From the NCBI RefSeq assembly GCF_000282895.1, contig NZ_ALBQ01000044.1, positions 62,001 to 126,000 on the forward strand: a DNA stretch of 64,000 bases, in the 5' to 3' direction. This stretch comes from Sphingomonas sp. ATCC 31555. Lineage in GTDB: Bacteria; Pseudomonadota; Alphaproteobacteria; Sphingomonadales; Sphingomonadaceae. Below are positions 46,970 to 56,477 of the stretch, in pieces. How positions within the stretch are numbered: the stretch's first letter is position 1; each line of letters opens with the position of its first letter. The translations under genes were made by a program, and so were the position numbers. The notes under the pieces are model-generated. The model saw only the letters and a program-made list of their open reading frames with translations. It had not been told where the DNA came from and ran no database searches.

Positions 46970-47478
46970 TCAGCTGCTGGCCGCTGCACAAACCGATCCC
47001 GCACGCCGCGAACCTTGCTCCAGCACGACAACGGCAGCGGCGCCGATCAGATAGGCCGCGAAATCCTTCCAGTCGAATCCGGTGCCCAGAAGCGCGCGGG
47101 CAGCGGCGAGCTGCCTAGGCCGAGATGCCGTACCAGATGAAAATACTGCGAAATCTCGATCGCGAACGCGAGCAGGGTTGCCGCCAAGATAGCGCGGCCG
47201 GGGCGGATCGTGGTGGTTGCGCGCAGTGCCAGATAGACGAGCACCACTGCCAGGCTGTCCCCCGCATAGGGGCGGATGACCGGATCGTGCAACCAGAGCG
47301 CGATGGCCGCTTCAACGGCGAACAGCACGACCGCCGCCAGCGCGTAACCCCAGCGTATTTGGACCCAAGGGCGCGGAGCGGACGGCAGCGAACGGCCCCC
47401 CGCGTTACCGGCCGGGCAGCAGCAGGCTGGAATCGCCGTAGCTGTAGAAGCGATAGCCGTTTGCGATGGCGTGCGCAT
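46970..47478 (-). pseudogene. DUF2809 family gene with a frameshift
   Basis: From about 47350 to 47110 the frame encodes a DUF2809-like membrane protein, with ALWLHDPVIRPYAGDSLAVVLVY and LAFAIEISQYFHLVRHLGL. The open frame then runs into unrelated sequence. A one-base shift at about 47100-47104 restores the family ending, ARALLGTGFDWKDFAAYL, to a stop at 46970-46972. The coding sequence seems to have lost one G after a CTG codon. The N-terminus is also unclear, because no start codon lies in frame after the queA stop. It is either a recent pseudogene or a sequencing error. Confidence 0.7.
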
Positions 47479-48436
47479 AGGCCGCCTGCATGCGATCCAG
47501 CCCCATCAACGCGGATACCAGCATGAACAGCGTCGAGCGCGGCAGGTGGAAGTTGGTGACCAGCCCGTCGACGCCCTTGAAGCGGTAGCCGGGGGTGATG
47601 AAGATCGCGGTGTCGCCTTCGAAGGCCCGGATCACGCGATCGTCGTCGGCAGCGCTTTCGAGCAGGCGCAGGCTGGTGGTGCCGACAGCGATGATGCGAT
47701 TGCCGGCGGCGCGCACGGCATTGAGGCGATCCGCCACCTCGGGTGTGATCCGGCCCCATTCTGCATGCATTTTGTGGTCGGCGGTGTCCTCCGCCTTCAC
47801 CGGCAGGAAGGTGCCGGCGCCGACATGCAGCGTAAGAGTGGTGTGGCCGATCCCCGCCGCCTCCAGCGAGGCCATCAAGGCTGGCGTGAAATGCAGCGCG
47901 GCGGTGGGGGCGGCGACGGCGCCTGGCTCTGCCGCGAACATCGTCTGATAGTCCTCGGCATCGCGCGCGTCGGTCGGGCGCTTGGAGGCGATATAGGGCG
48001 GCAAGGGCATACGGCCGCAGCGTTCGAGCAGCAGCTCGACCGGCTCGTCGCCCTGGAAATCGAGTGCGAAGCTGCCATCCTCGACGCGCTCGGAGGCGAT
48101 GGCGACCGCGCCCGGCCCGAAGTCGATGGCGTCGCCGTCGCGCAGCCGCTTCGCGTTGCGAATAAAGGCACGCCAGCGGCGCGGGCCTTCGCGCTTGTGG
48201 AGCGTTGCGCCGATCCGCGCCTCCCCACGCGTCCCTTCCAGCTGGGCCGGGATGACGCGCGTGTCGTTAAACACCAGGCAATCCCCGGGTCGAAGCTGCC
48301 CGGCGAGATCGCCGACGATCGCATCGCGCGTCTCCATCCCGTCCAGCACGAGCAGACGAGCGGAATCGCGGGGTGAGGCGGGCCGAAGGGCGATCCGCTC
48401 GTTCGGCAGTTCAAAATCGAAAAGGTCGACGTTCAC
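47405..48436 (-). CDS. queA: tRNA preQ1-34 S-adenosylmethionine ribosyltransferase-isomerase QueA
   Basis: A 343-residue enzyme that adds the epoxycyclopentane ring to preQ1 in tRNA, using the ribosyl part of S-adenosylmethionine. Signatures: [14 protein letters not shown] at the N-terminus, [43 protein letters not shown] and [11 protein letters not shown], with [16 protein letters not shown] near the end. The start is ATG 48436. It works after Tgt (18443). The preceding gene on this strand is a cyclophilin, 13 bases away. Confidence 0.98.
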   Translation of the reverse strand: MNVDLFDFELPNERIALRPASPRDSARLLVLDGMETRDAIVGDLAGQLRPGDCLVFNDTRVIPAQLEGTRGEARIGATLHKREGPRRWRAFIRNAKRLRDGDAIDFGPGAVAIASERVEDGSFALDFQGDEPVELLLERCGRMPLPPYIASKRPTDARDAEDYQTMFAAEPGAVAAPTAALHFTPALMASLEAAGIGHTTLTLHVGAGTFLPVKAEDTADHKMHAEWGRITPEVADRLNAVRAAGNRIIAVGTTSLRLLESAADDDRVIRAFEGDTAIFITPGYRFKGVDGLVTNFHLPRSTLFMLVSALMGLDRMQAAYAHAIANGYRFYSYGDSSLLLPGR

Positions 48437-48449
48437 GGCGCTGGCGCGA

Positions 48450-49238
48450 TCACTTCTTCTTCGGCGCCGGCTTCTTCGCGGCCGGTACCGGCTTCTTCAC
48501 CGGCGGCTTGGCGGGCGTCTCGGGCAGCAGCATCGGCGCGGCTGCTGCCGGGGCGGTGGGGGCGAGCGGCTGATAGGGCGGGGGATTGTCCGATTGGATA
48601 TAGGCGTGGACGATCACCGTGGGGTTCTGCGGCGGCTCGCCGCGCTGGATCTTGTCGACCCATTCCATGCCGGAGATGACGCGGCCGAACACGGTATAGT
48701 CATGGTCGAAGGCCAGCTTTGGCTGCATCATGATGAAGAACTGGCTGTTGGCGCTGTTCTCCGCTTCGGTCTTCTGCTCGGGCGTGGCGTTGTCCGGCGC
48801 ACCGCGCCGCGCAGCCGAAACGCTGCCGCGGACGTGCGGCAGCGAGCTGAATTCGGCGGGCACGTTGGGCAGATCCGAATCGCCCGTGCCGTCGCCCTTG
48901 GGATCGCCGCCCTGCGCGATATTATAGGGATCGTCGACGACGCGGTGGAAGGTGAGGCCGTCGTAGAAATGACGGCGCGTGAGCGTCTTGATCCGCTCGA
49001 CCATCTTCGGCGCCACGTCCGGGCGAAGCCGGATCAGCACGCGGCCGCCGGTGGAAAGATCGAGAACCCAGGTGTTCTCGGGATCGGCCTGCACCAGCAC
49101 GGAGGGCCGGGCGGCGGCATCGGCATTCACGCCACGAAACGGCTCGATCACCGGCTGCGGCTTCCCGCCACCCTGGGCCAATGCCGGTACGGCAAACAGC
49201 GTGGCAGCCATGGCGGCCAATGTGGCTAGGAAACGCAT
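48450..49238 (-). CDS. Periplasmic cyclophilin-type peptidyl-prolyl isomerase
   Basis: A 262-residue protein with a signal peptide ([21 protein letters not shown]) starting at ATG 49238 behind GGGAAG. The cyclophilin domain has [12 protein letters not shown] with the catalytic Arg, [24 protein letters not shown] and [17 protein letters not shown]. An Ala/Pro/Lys-rich C-terminal tail ([18 protein letters not shown]) is unusual for such enzymes and may bind a partner or the envelope. It precedes queA by 13 bases and shares a 17-base upstream element with rsh. Confidence 0.94.
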   Translation of the reverse strand: MRFLATLAAMAATLFAVPALAQGGGKPQPVIEPFRGVNADAAARPSVLVQADPENTWVLDLSTGGRVLIRLRPDVAPKMVERIKTLTRRHFYDGLTFHRVVDDPYNIAQGGDPKGDGTGDSDLPNVPAEFSSLPHVRGSVSAARRGAPDNATPEQKTEAENSANSQFFIMMQPKLAFDHDYTVFGRVISGMEWVDKIQRGEPPQNPTVIVHAYIQSDNPPPYQPLAPTAPAAAAPMLLPETPAKPPVKKPVPAAKKPAPKKK

Positions 49239-49320
49239 TGAACTTCCCACTCGCTCTAGATGAAGGCGCGGCTCTAACCCAATCGCCGGGCGCCGCAAAG
49301 CCCGGCGCGAAACGCTGCGA

Positions 49321-49830
49321 TCAGCGGCTGCCCTTGCGGCCGATCTGGTCGATCCGGGCGACGACATCGGCTTCGACCGAAGGCGTGACGAAACGATGGA
49401 TCGGGCCGCCATAGAGCGCGATTTCCTTGACCAGCCGGCTGGCGATCGGCTGGAGCGATACGTCCGCCATCAGGAAAACCGTCTCGATGCGATCGTTGAT
49501 CTGCTGGTTCATGCCAGCCATCTGATATTCGTATTCGAAATCGGCGACGGCGCGCAGCCCGCGGATGATCACGCTCGCGCGCTCCCGCTCCGCAAAGTCC
49601 ATCAAAAGCGAATCAAAGCTGACGACGGTGACGTCGCCGGCAGTGCCCTCTACCTCGCGCTCGACCATCGCCATCCGTTCCTCCACCGTGAACAGGGGCG
49701 ATTTGGAGGGATTGGTCGTCACGCCTATCACCAGCCGATCGACGAGCTTCGCGCCGCGCCGGATGATGTCCATGTGGCCGCGCGTGATCGGATCGAACGT
49801 GCCGGGATAAACGCCGATACGGGTATGCAT
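49321..49830 (-). CDS. coaD: Phosphopantetheine adenylyltransferase CoaD
   Basis: A 169-residue enzyme of coenzyme A synthesis that adenylates 4'-phosphopantetheine. Signatures: VYPGTFDPITRGHMDII with the HXGH-type Thr/His ATP-binding motif, VGVTTNPSKSPLFTVEER, IIRGLRAVADFEYEYQMAGMN and SRLVKEIALYGG. The start is ATG 49830. It is 20 bases downstream of ispA on the same strand. Confidence 0.97.
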   Translation of the reverse strand: MHTRIGVYPGTFDPITRGHMDIIRRGAKLVDRLVIGVTTNPSKSPLFTVEERMAMVEREVEGTAGDVTVVSFDSLLMDFAERERASVIIRGLRAVADFEYEYQMAGMNQQINDRIETVFLMADVSLQPIASRLVKEIALYGGPIHRFVTPSVEADVVARIDQIGRKGSR

Positions 49831-49850
49831 GGATGGAGCCCTCCCCGGGC

Positions 49851-50759
49851 TTAGCGATCGCGTTCCAAGGTGAACCGGGCAATGTCGCGCAGCAGATCGG
49901 CTTCGGGGCCGTAGGCGTGGAGATGGGTGATCGCCTGATCGACCAGCATCCGTGCCTGTTCGCGCGCGCGATCGATGCCGAGCAGCGACAGGAACGTTTC
50001 CTTGCCGGCGTCTCCGTCCTTGCCCAACTTCTTGCCGACCAGCGCCTCGTCGCCTTCCGCATCGAGGATATCGTCGACGATCTGGAAGGCGAGGCCGATA
50101 TCGCGGGCATAGCCTCGAAGGCCGGTGCGGCCTTCGGGCGCGACGCGGCCCAGGATCGCGGCACATTCGACGGCACAGCTGATCAGCGCCCCGGTCTTCA
50201 TCGCCTGGAGCCGGGTGACGGTGGCGAGATCGAAGCTCGCCTTTTCCGCTTCCAGATCCATCATCTGGCCGCCCGCCATGCCGGAGGGGCCGGAAGCGCG
50301 CGCGAGTTCGGAAATCAGATCGACCCGGACGAAGGGGTCGGGGTGCGTCGCTTCGTGCGCCAGCAGCTCGAACGCCAGGTCGTGAAGGCAATCGCCCGCC
50401 AAGATGGCGGTGGCCTCGTCGAACGCCTTGTGCACCGTCGGCTTGCCCCGGCGCATGTCGTCATCGTCCATTGCGGGCAGATCGTCATGGATCAGCGAAT
50501 AGACGTGGATGCATTCGAGCGCGGTCGCGACGCGGGCGGCGCAGCTCTTGTCGACAGCGAAAAGCTGGGCGGTGGCGAACACCAGTAGCGGGCGCAGCCG
50601 CTTGCCGCCGCCGATCGCCGCGTGCCGCATCGCCCGATAGAGGTCCGCCCGGGGATCGTCGGGCACTTCCAGCAGCCGATCGAACTGCGCATCGATCTCG
50701 GCCGCCACCTGGCGCAGTGCCGATTCGAGCGCGAGCGAAGCATGGGTCACGCTCGCCAC
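49851..50759 (-). CDS. ispA: Farnesyl diphosphate synthase-type polyprenyl synthetase IspA
   Basis: A 302-residue prenyltransferase that condenses isopentenyl diphosphate with allylic diphosphates. The first Asp-rich motif is DDLPAMDDDDMRRG near residue 92, preceded by GGGKRLRPLL, and the second is FQIVDDILD with the downstream GKKLGKDGDAGK. It lies directly behind xseB, an order frequent in bacteria, and probably supplies precursors for quinones, carotenoids and undecaprenyl phosphate. It is of normal length. Confidence 0.96.
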   Translation of the reverse strand: MASVTHASLALESALRQVAAEIDAQFDRLLEVPDDPRADLYRAMRHAAIGGGKRLRPLLVFATAQLFAVDKSCAARVATALECIHVYSLIHDDLPAMDDDDMRRGKPTVHKAFDEATAILAGDCLHDLAFELLAHEATHPDPFVRVDLISELARASGPSGMAGGQMMDLEAEKASFDLATVTRLQAMKTGALISCAVECAAILGRVAPEGRTGLRGYARDIGLAFQIVDDILDAEGDEALVGKKLGKDGDAGKETFLSLLGIDRAREQARMLVDQAITHLHAYGPEADLLRDIARFTLERDR

Positions 50760-50762
50760 GCC

Positions 50763-51008
50763 TCAGCCCGCTGCGAAGGGCGTGGTGCCGGCGGCGCGGC
50801 CGTCGGCATCGGTGCGGATCGCTTCGATCCGGGCCTGCGCCGCATCGAGCCGCGCGGCGCATTGCCGGCGCAGCTGGTCGCCGCGCTCATAGAGGTCGAT
50901 CGCCTCCTGCAGGGCCGCTTCGCCGCTCTCCAGCCGGCTCACGATCTTCTCGAGTTCCTTCAGCGCCTCTTCGAAGGAGAGGGCCGTGATGTCCGCTTGT
51001 TCCGCCAT
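50763..51008 (-). CDS. xseB: Exodeoxyribonuclease VII small subunit XseB
   Basis: An 81-residue protein starting at ATG 51008. The family pattern LSFEEALKELEKIVSRLESGEAALQEAIDLYERGDQLRRQCAARL is complete, in two helices, with a short tail. With XseA it forms the single-strand-specific exonuclease VII. Its stop is three bases from the ispA start, so the two are cotranscribed. The longer upstream frame is not coding. Confidence 0.95.
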   Translation of the reverse strand: MAEQADITALSFEEALKELEKIVSRLESGEAALQEAIDLYERGDQLRRQCAARLDAAQARIEAIRTDADGRAAGTTPFAAG

Positions 51009-51061
51009 GGTGACGCTATGCGGCAGGGCGGGGCCCGATGGCAACCGGGCCCCACAGCAAT

Positions 51062-53104
51062 TTACTGGCCGGCGGGCTTGGCTGGCGTGCGATAGCGATC
51101 GAACCAGGCGAGAATGGCCGCCGCCTTGGCCGCCGACTGGCTCGGTCGTGCGGTGAATCCGCCATGGCTGGCGCCCGGCACCTTCACCAGCGCGGTCGGC
51201 ACGCCGCGGATCTGGAGCGCGGCATAATATTGCTCCGATTCGCTGACCGGCGTGCGATAGTCCTCGCTGCCGACGACGACGAGCGTCGGGGTCCTGACGT
51301 TGCCGACCAGGCTGAGCGGCGAGCGGTTCCAATAGCTCATCGGATCCTCCCAGGGCTGCTTGGCGAACCAGTAGCGCGAGGTGAAGCCGGTCGCGTCCAT
51401 GGTCAGCGCCTCGCTGATCCAGTTGATCACCGGCTTCTGCGTGGCGGCGGCCTTGAAGCGATCGTTCTTGCCGACGATCCAGGCGGTGAGCACGCCGCCG
51501 CCCGATCCGCCGGTGACGAACAAATTGTCCGGATCGGCGACTCCCGCCGCGACCGCCGCGTCCACCGCAGCCATCAGGTCCCCATAATCGTCACCCGGGT
51601 ACTTCTTGTCGATCAGGTCGGCGAATTCTTCGCCGTAGGACGTGCTGCCGCGCGGATTGGCATAGAGCACTGCATAGCCGTGCGCGGCGTAGAGCTGATA
51701 GTCGGTCGAGAAGCCGGGGCCATAGGCCGTGTGCGGGCCGCCATGGATCTCGAGGATGGTCGGCACGCGGGTGCCGGGCTTCATGCCTGGCGGGGTGACC
51801 AGCCAGGCGTCGATCGTGCGGCCATCGGGCGCGGTCACCGCCAGCGGAGTCACCGGGGCAAGCGTCTTGGCGGCGAGGACGGTGTCGTTGAGGTGGGTCA
51901 GGCGCTTGCCGTTCACATAGATATCGGCCGGGTGCAGCGCATCGCCGCCGGTATAGGCGATGGTGCCGCCCGCGGAGACCGAGAAGTCGCCGCCGGTATA
52001 GGGCCGGTCGAGCCCGCCGCCGCCAAGGCCTGTCGCGACGGTGGTTGCCTTGCCGTCGAGCCCGATGCGGGCGACGAGCTTGTGGCCGTGATCGTCATAG
52101 GAAACGAACAGGCTGCGGCCGTCCTTGGCCCACACCGCGCCGTCGATGCTCTTGTCGAGCCCGGCGGTGAGCGACCGGCTGCCGCTGCCGTCGCGGTTCA
52201 TCACGTAGAGCTGGGTGTTCTGGAAGCTGCGATGCGTGTCGTCGAAGCCGAGATAGGCGATGCGAGCCCCGTCGGGCGAAAGCACCGGTGCCGCATCGGG
52301 GCCGTAGCGCTTGGTCAGCGGGGTCAGCGTGCCGGAGATCACGTCGACGGCGTAGATTTCGCTGTCATTGGGCTCGCGCTCCCAATCCTCGCGACGATTG
52401 CTGCCGAAGAAGATCGTGCGGCCGTCGTTCGACCAGGCGAGCGGGCCGGCATCGTCGGACTTGCCGAAGGTGACCTGGCGCGGCGCGCCGCCATCCGCCG
52501 CAACGACGAAGATATGGTCCGCGCCGGGCTTGAGATAGCCGCCGCCATCGGCGCGGTAGGTAACGCGGTCGATGATCTCCAGCGGCTCGGCCCATTTGGC
52601 ACCCTCGGGCTTGGGCGGCTGGCTGCCGAGCTTCATGCCTTCGCCGGGCACGGTCATGGTATAGGCGATCTGCTTGCCGTCGGGCGACCAGGTGATTGCC
52701 TGTGGACTGTCCGGCAGGCCCGTAATGCGGGCGGTGGCACCGGTCGCGATCCAGCGGACGAATAGCTGCGGCGCGCCACCCTCGGCGCTGGAGACATAGG
52801 CGAGGCGCGTGCCGTCGGGAGACCAGCGCGGCTGGCTGTGCGAACCGGGGCCAGCGACCAGGGGGGCCTGGTCGCCGGTCTTCACATCTATCAGCCAGAT
52901 TGCCCCGCGGGTACGATCGGTCATGATGTCAGCCGATTGGCGGACATAGGCAATCTTGCTGCCGTCCGGGCTGATCTGTGGATCGCTCGCCTGCTCCAGC
53001 GCGAACAAGTCGCTGCCGGTGAACAGGCGGGTAGGGCCGTTCTGCGCGGCCGCGGCGATGGGCATTGCGGCGCTGAGAAGCAGCGCGAGTGTAATGAAGC
53101 GCAT
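51062..53104 (-). CDS. Secreted S9 family peptidase (prolyl oligopeptidase/DPP type)
   Basis: A 680-residue protein with a signal peptide (MRFITLALLLSAAMPIAAAA). A beta-propeller of WD40-like blades occupies roughly residues 30-410, with repeated SPDG motifs. The alpha/beta hydrolase domain follows, with LEIHGGPHTAYGPGF, the nucleophile elbow VTGGSGGGVLTAW, VVGSEDYRTPVSES with the acid and PGASHGGF with the His. It cleaves peptides, probably in the periplasm. It is upstream of xseB on the same strand, with 53 bases between them. Confidence 0.95.
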   Translation of the reverse strand: MRFITLALLLSAAMPIAAAAQNGPTRLFTGSDLFALEQASDPQISPDGSKIAYVRQSADIMTDRTRGAIWLIDVKTGDQAPLVAGPGSHSQPRWSPDGTRLAYVSSAEGGAPQLFVRWIATGATARITGLPDSPQAITWSPDGKQIAYTMTVPGEGMKLGSQPPKPEGAKWAEPLEIIDRVTYRADGGGYLKPGADHIFVVAADGGAPRQVTFGKSDDAGPLAWSNDGRTIFFGSNRREDWEREPNDSEIYAVDVISGTLTPLTKRYGPDAAPVLSPDGARIAYLGFDDTHRSFQNTQLYVMNRDGSGSRSLTAGLDKSIDGAVWAKDGRSLFVSYDDHGHKLVARIGLDGKATTVATGLGGGGLDRPYTGGDFSVSAGGTIAYTGGDALHPADIYVNGKRLTHLNDTVLAAKTLAPVTPLAVTAPDGRTIDAWLVTPPGMKPGTRVPTILEIHGGPHTAYGPGFSTDYQLYAAHGYAVLYANPRGSTSYGEEFADLIDKKYPGDDYGDLMAAVDAAVAAGVADPDNLFVTGGSGGGVLTAWIVGKNDRFKAAATQKPVINWISEALTMDATGFTSRYWFAKQPWEDPMSYWNRSPLSLVGNVRTPTLVVVGSEDYRTPVSESEQYYAALQIRGVPTALVKVPGASHGGFTARPSQSAAKAAAILAWFDRYRTPAKPAGQ

Positions 53105-53258
53105 GTTCGAGATATCCCCCGGATGTCGTGGGCGTAAGGTGCTTCGGGCGTCGTGTGTTTGGCAAGCGATCTACCGAAAATGATTTGCCGCGAGGTCGAT
53201 TGCCGCGGTGGCACCACGCGCCTAGCTCGGCGTTGGGCGAAGCGAAGGAGACTTGCGG

Positions 53259-54641
53259 ATGTTCGAAATCATCAACCCCGCGACGGGCGAAACCGTTGAG
53301 CGCGTCGCCGAGTTGGACGATGCCGCCATCGAGGCGGCGCTAGCGCGCGCGGCGGCCGAGTACCGGCGATGGCGGCAGACGCCGATCGAAACGCGCACTG
53401 CGCTGCTGAACCAGATCGCTGATATCTGGGACGCGAACAAGCAGTACCTCGCCGAACTGGCGGTGCGCGAGATGGGCAAAACCATCACCGGGGCGATCGC
53501 CGAGGTGGAGAAATGTATCTCCGGCTTCCGCCATTATGCCCAGCATGGTCCCGCCTATCTTGAACCAACTAAGGTGAAGACGCCGACCGGCCATGCCGTC
53601 GCGCGCTGGCTGCCGCTGGGGCCGGTGCTCGCCGTGATGCCGTGGAATTTCCCGTACTGGCAGGCAGTGCGCTTCTTGGCCCCGACGATCCTTGCCGGTA
53701 ATGTCGCACTGCTCAAGCACGCCTCGAGCGTCCAGGGCTGCGCGGCGGCTATGGAAGATATGGCGCGGAAGGCGGGCGCGCCCGAGGGGCTGTTCCAGAA
53801 CCTCGCGATCAAGTCGAACAAGGTTGATGCCATCATCGCCGACAAGCGGGTCGTGGCGGTAACACTCACTGGCAGCGAAGGCGCGGGGGCCAAGGTGGCA
53901 GAGGCCGCGGGGCGGGCGCTCAAGAAGGTTGTCCTAGAACTGGGCGGTTCCGATCCATTCATCGTCATGCCTTCGGCCGATCTCGATGCCGCCGTGAAAA
54001 CAGCCGTCACAGCCCGGGTGCAGAATGCGGGCCAGAGTTGCATTTGCTCGAAGCGGATGATCGTCCATGCCGACGTGTACGATAGCTTCTTGGAGAAGTT
54101 CGTCGCAGGCATGGAAGCGGTGCAGATCGGTGATCCCATGGAAAAGGCGACGGCAATGGGGCCGCTCTCCAGCGTGCAGCAGCGCGATACCGTTCTGGAG
54201 CAGGTCGCCAAGGCACGAGGCGCGGGCGCAAAGCTACTGACCGGCGGCACCAAGATTGAGCGGCAGGGTGCTTGGATGACGCCGGGCGTGCTCGTCGATC
54301 TCGATCCGGAAAGCGACGTCGCTAAGGAGGAGATCTTCGGGCCAGTCGCTGCGGTGTACAAGGTGCCTGACATCGACGCGGCGATCACGCTAGCGAACGA
54401 TGTGCCTTATGGCCTTGGTTCGTCGGTATGGACGCAGGACGAGGGTGAAATCGAGCGGTTTGCCCAAGACATCGAAGCGGGGATGACGGCGGTGAATTCG
54501 CTTCTCGCGTCGGTACCCGAAGCGCCGTTCGGGGGCGTGAAGCTTTCCGGTCATGGCCGGGAACTCGGCCCTTGGGGGCTGCACGAGTTCATGAACCTGA
54601 AGGCGGTGATGTTCGGCGGAGGCAACACGCCGGGCGATTGA
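53259..54641 (+). CDS. NAD(P)-dependent succinate-semialdehyde-type dehydrogenase
   Basis: A 460-residue aldehyde dehydrogenase. The ATG at 53259 is chosen because AAGGAG lies eight bases upstream. Signatures: MPWNFPYWQAVRFLAP, VVLELGGSDPFIV with the general-base Glu, NAGQSCICSKRMIV with the catalytic Cys, EEIFGPVAAVY and VPEAPFGGVKLSGHGRELG. This pattern resembles the NAD-dependent succinate-semialdehyde dehydrogenase group; the exact substrate is uncertain. It is divergent from the S9 peptidase. Confidence 0.94.
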   Translation: MFEIINPATGETVERVAELDDAAIEAALARAAAEYRRWRQTPIETRTALLNQIADIWDANKQYLAELAVREMGKTITGAIAEVEKCISGFRHYAQHGPAYLEPTKVKTPTGHAVARWLPLGPVLAVMPWNFPYWQAVRFLAPTILAGNVALLKHASSVQGCAAAMEDMARKAGAPEGLFQNLAIKSNKVDAIIADKRVVAVTLTGSEGAGAKVAEAAGRALKKVVLELGGSDPFIVMPSADLDAAVKTAVTARVQNAGQSCICSKRMIVHADVYDSFLEKFVAGMEAVQIGDPMEKATAMGPLSSVQQRDTVLEQVAKARGAGAKLLTGGTKIERQGAWMTPGVLVDLDPESDVAKEEIFGPVAAVYKVPDIDAAITLANDVPYGLGSSVWTQDEGEIERFAQDIEAGMTAVNSLLASVPEAPFGGVKLSGHGRELGPWGLHEFMNLKAVMFGGGNTPGD

Positions 54642-54651
54642 CGCAATGAGC

Positions 54652-54679
54652 GGGAGGGAAGGCCGCGACCTTCCCTCCC
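54652..54679. terminator. Stem-loop between convergent aldehyde dehydrogenase and helicase
   Basis: Eleven bases, GGGAGGGAAGG, pair perfectly with CCTTCCCTCCC around CCGCGA. It lies between two converging stops and has no T run. It probably acts as a bidirectional terminator. Confidence 0.65.
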
Positions 54680-54686
54680 AGTCGGA

Positions 54687-56411
54687 TCAGCGGCCGCGGG
54701 GCGGACCCCGGCGCTGCGGCGGACGGCCCGCATTTGGGCCGTTCCGATGCGGCGGCGGGCCACGGCGAGCAGGCCCATCGGCGCGTGCAGACGGTTGCGG
54801 CGCATCGGTAGCCCGTTCGATCCGGATACCGTCATCGTCATCGCCGGCGGTGCGAGCGAACTTCTCGACCGCGGTGGCGAACTTGGCGGCCAGCTGGCTC
54901 GGCACCTGAAAGTGGGTTTCGTTCGCCGAAATCCGGATCGCGCCCACTTCGTTGCGGGTGATGTGGCCGCGGCGGCAGATGAGCGGCAACAGCCAGCGCG
55001 GGTCGGCGTTCTGGCGACGACCGATGTCCATGCGGAACCAAACGGTGTCGTCGAAGCCTGGGCGGTGCCGTTCCTGCTGGGCAGCGCGCCGGGCTTCCGG
55101 CGTCGCTTCAATCAGTTCCTCCGGGGCGGGCAGTGCGGCGCGGTGCGCGCGGACCAGTGCTGCCGCGATTTCGGCTGGCGTCTTGGCTTCGAGCAGCCGC
55201 TCGGCCAGCGCCTGATCTTCCTCGTCGGTTTCGATCGGCTGGAGCAGAGTTTCGATGAGCCGGGCGCGATCGGCCGCACGCACGTCGTCGGCGGTCGGGG
55301 CTTCGATCCATTCGGCTGGGATACGGGCGCCGCGAAGCATCTGTTCCACCCGGCGACGGCGCGGATAGGGCACGATCAGCACGGCCGTGCCTTTCTTGCC
55401 AGCGCGGCCGGTGCGGCCCGAGCGATGCTGCAGCGTTTCAGCGTCGCGCGGCAATTCCACATGCACCACCAGCGTTAGCGTCGGCAGATCGATGCCGCGC
55501 GCGGCCACGTCGGTCGCGACGCAGACGCGCGCGCGCTGGTCGCGCAACGCCTGCAGTGCGTGGTTTCGCTCCGACTGCGAATGTTCGCCCGATAGGGCAA
55601 CGGCTGCGAAGCCGCGCTCGATCAGGCTGGCATGGAGATGACGGACATTGTCCCGGGTCGCACAGAACAGGATTGCCGTCTCGGCATCGTGCAGGCGCAG
55701 CAGGTTGATGACGACGTGCTCGATATCGGCAGGCGCGACGGTGACGGCCTGATAGCTGATATCGCCGTGGCCGCGATCGTCGCTCTTGGTGGTAATCTGG
55801 AACGCGTCACGCTGGTAGCGCTTGGCGAGCGCAACGATCGGGCGCGGCATGGTTGCCGAAAAGAGCAGCGTACGGCGCTCGTCCGGCGTGGCATCCAGAA
55901 TTGCTTCCAGTTCCTCGCGGAAGCCCATGTCGAGCATCTCGTCGGCCTCGTCGAGGACCGCCACGCGCAACGCCGACAGGTCGAGCGCGCCGCGTTCGAG
56001 ATGATCGCGGAGGCGCCCTGGCGTGCCGACGACGATGTGTGCGCCATGGTTGAGCGTGCGGCGTTCCTTCGACGCGTCCATGCCGCCGACGCAGGTGGCG
56101 ATGCGAGCGCCGGCGGGCGCATAGAGCCAGATCAGTTCCCGGCTCACCTGCAGCGCAAGTTCACGCGTCGGGGCGATGATCAGCGCCAGGGGGGTGGCCG
56201 CCGGCGGCAGCATGTCTGCGCCGGCCAGCAGTTCCGGCGCCATCGCAAGGCCGAACGCTACCGTCTTGCCGGACCCCGTCTGGGCGGAAACGATCAGGTC
56301 GCGGCCGGCTGCATCGGCTTCGAGAACGGCAGACTGAACAGGCGTCAGCGCGGAATAGCCACGCTGTTCGAGCGCCTCGGCAAGGCGCTGCGGAATATTG
56401 TTAATCGACAT
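54687..56411 (-). CDS. DEAD-box RNA helicase with DbpA-type RNA-binding domain
   Basis: A 574-residue helicase. The core has the Q motif region ALTPVQ, AQTGSGKT (about 43-50), PTRELALQ, TPGRL, LDEADEML, FSATM, ATDVAARGID and HRSGRTGRAG. A C-terminal DbpA-like domain follows, with FRMDIGRRQNADPRWLLPL and VGAIRI, and then a basic Arg/Gly/Pro tail (GPPPHRNGPNAGRPPQRRGP). The RNA-binding domain and tail suggest a role in ribosome assembly or RNA decay. It starts at ATG 56411, behind a possible attenuator hairpin. Confidence 0.95.
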   Translation of the reverse strand: MSINNIPQRLAEALEQRGYSALTPVQSAVLEADAAGRDLIVSAQTGSGKTVAFGLAMAPELLAGADMLPPAATPLALIIAPTRELALQVSRELIWLYAPAGARIATCVGGMDASKERRTLNHGAHIVVGTPGRLRDHLERGALDLSALRVAVLDEADEMLDMGFREELEAILDATPDERRTLLFSATMPRPIVALAKRYQRDAFQITTKSDDRGHGDISYQAVTVAPADIEHVVINLLRLHDAETAILFCATRDNVRHLHASLIERGFAAVALSGEHSQSERNHALQALRDQRARVCVATDVAARGIDLPTLTLVVHVELPRDAETLQHRSGRTGRAGKKGTAVLIVPYPRRRRVEQMLRGARIPAEWIEAPTADDVRAADRARLIETLLQPIETDEEDQALAERLLEAKTPAEIAAALVRAHRAALPAPEELIEATPEARRAAQQERHRPGFDDTVWFRMDIGRRQNADPRWLLPLICRRGHITRNEVGAIRISANETHFQVPSQLAAKFATAVEKFARTAGDDDDGIRIERATDAPQPSARADGPARRGPPPHRNGPNAGRPPQRRGPPRGR

Positions 56412-56427
56412 GAGAACCCTAAAAATG

Positions 56428-56454
56428 GGGCTGCGCGCGGTATACCGCTAGCCC
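56428..56454 (-). terminator. Hairpin with U-rich flank between small gene and helicase
   Basis: On the minus strand GGGCT pairs with AGCCC around a central perfect palindrome GCGGTATACCGC (56437-56448), and CATTTTTA follows. It could end the transcript of the small membrane gene or attenuate helicase expression. Confidence 0.4.
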
Positions 56455-56477
56455 AAACAACAAGCAGGCGCGCCCCT

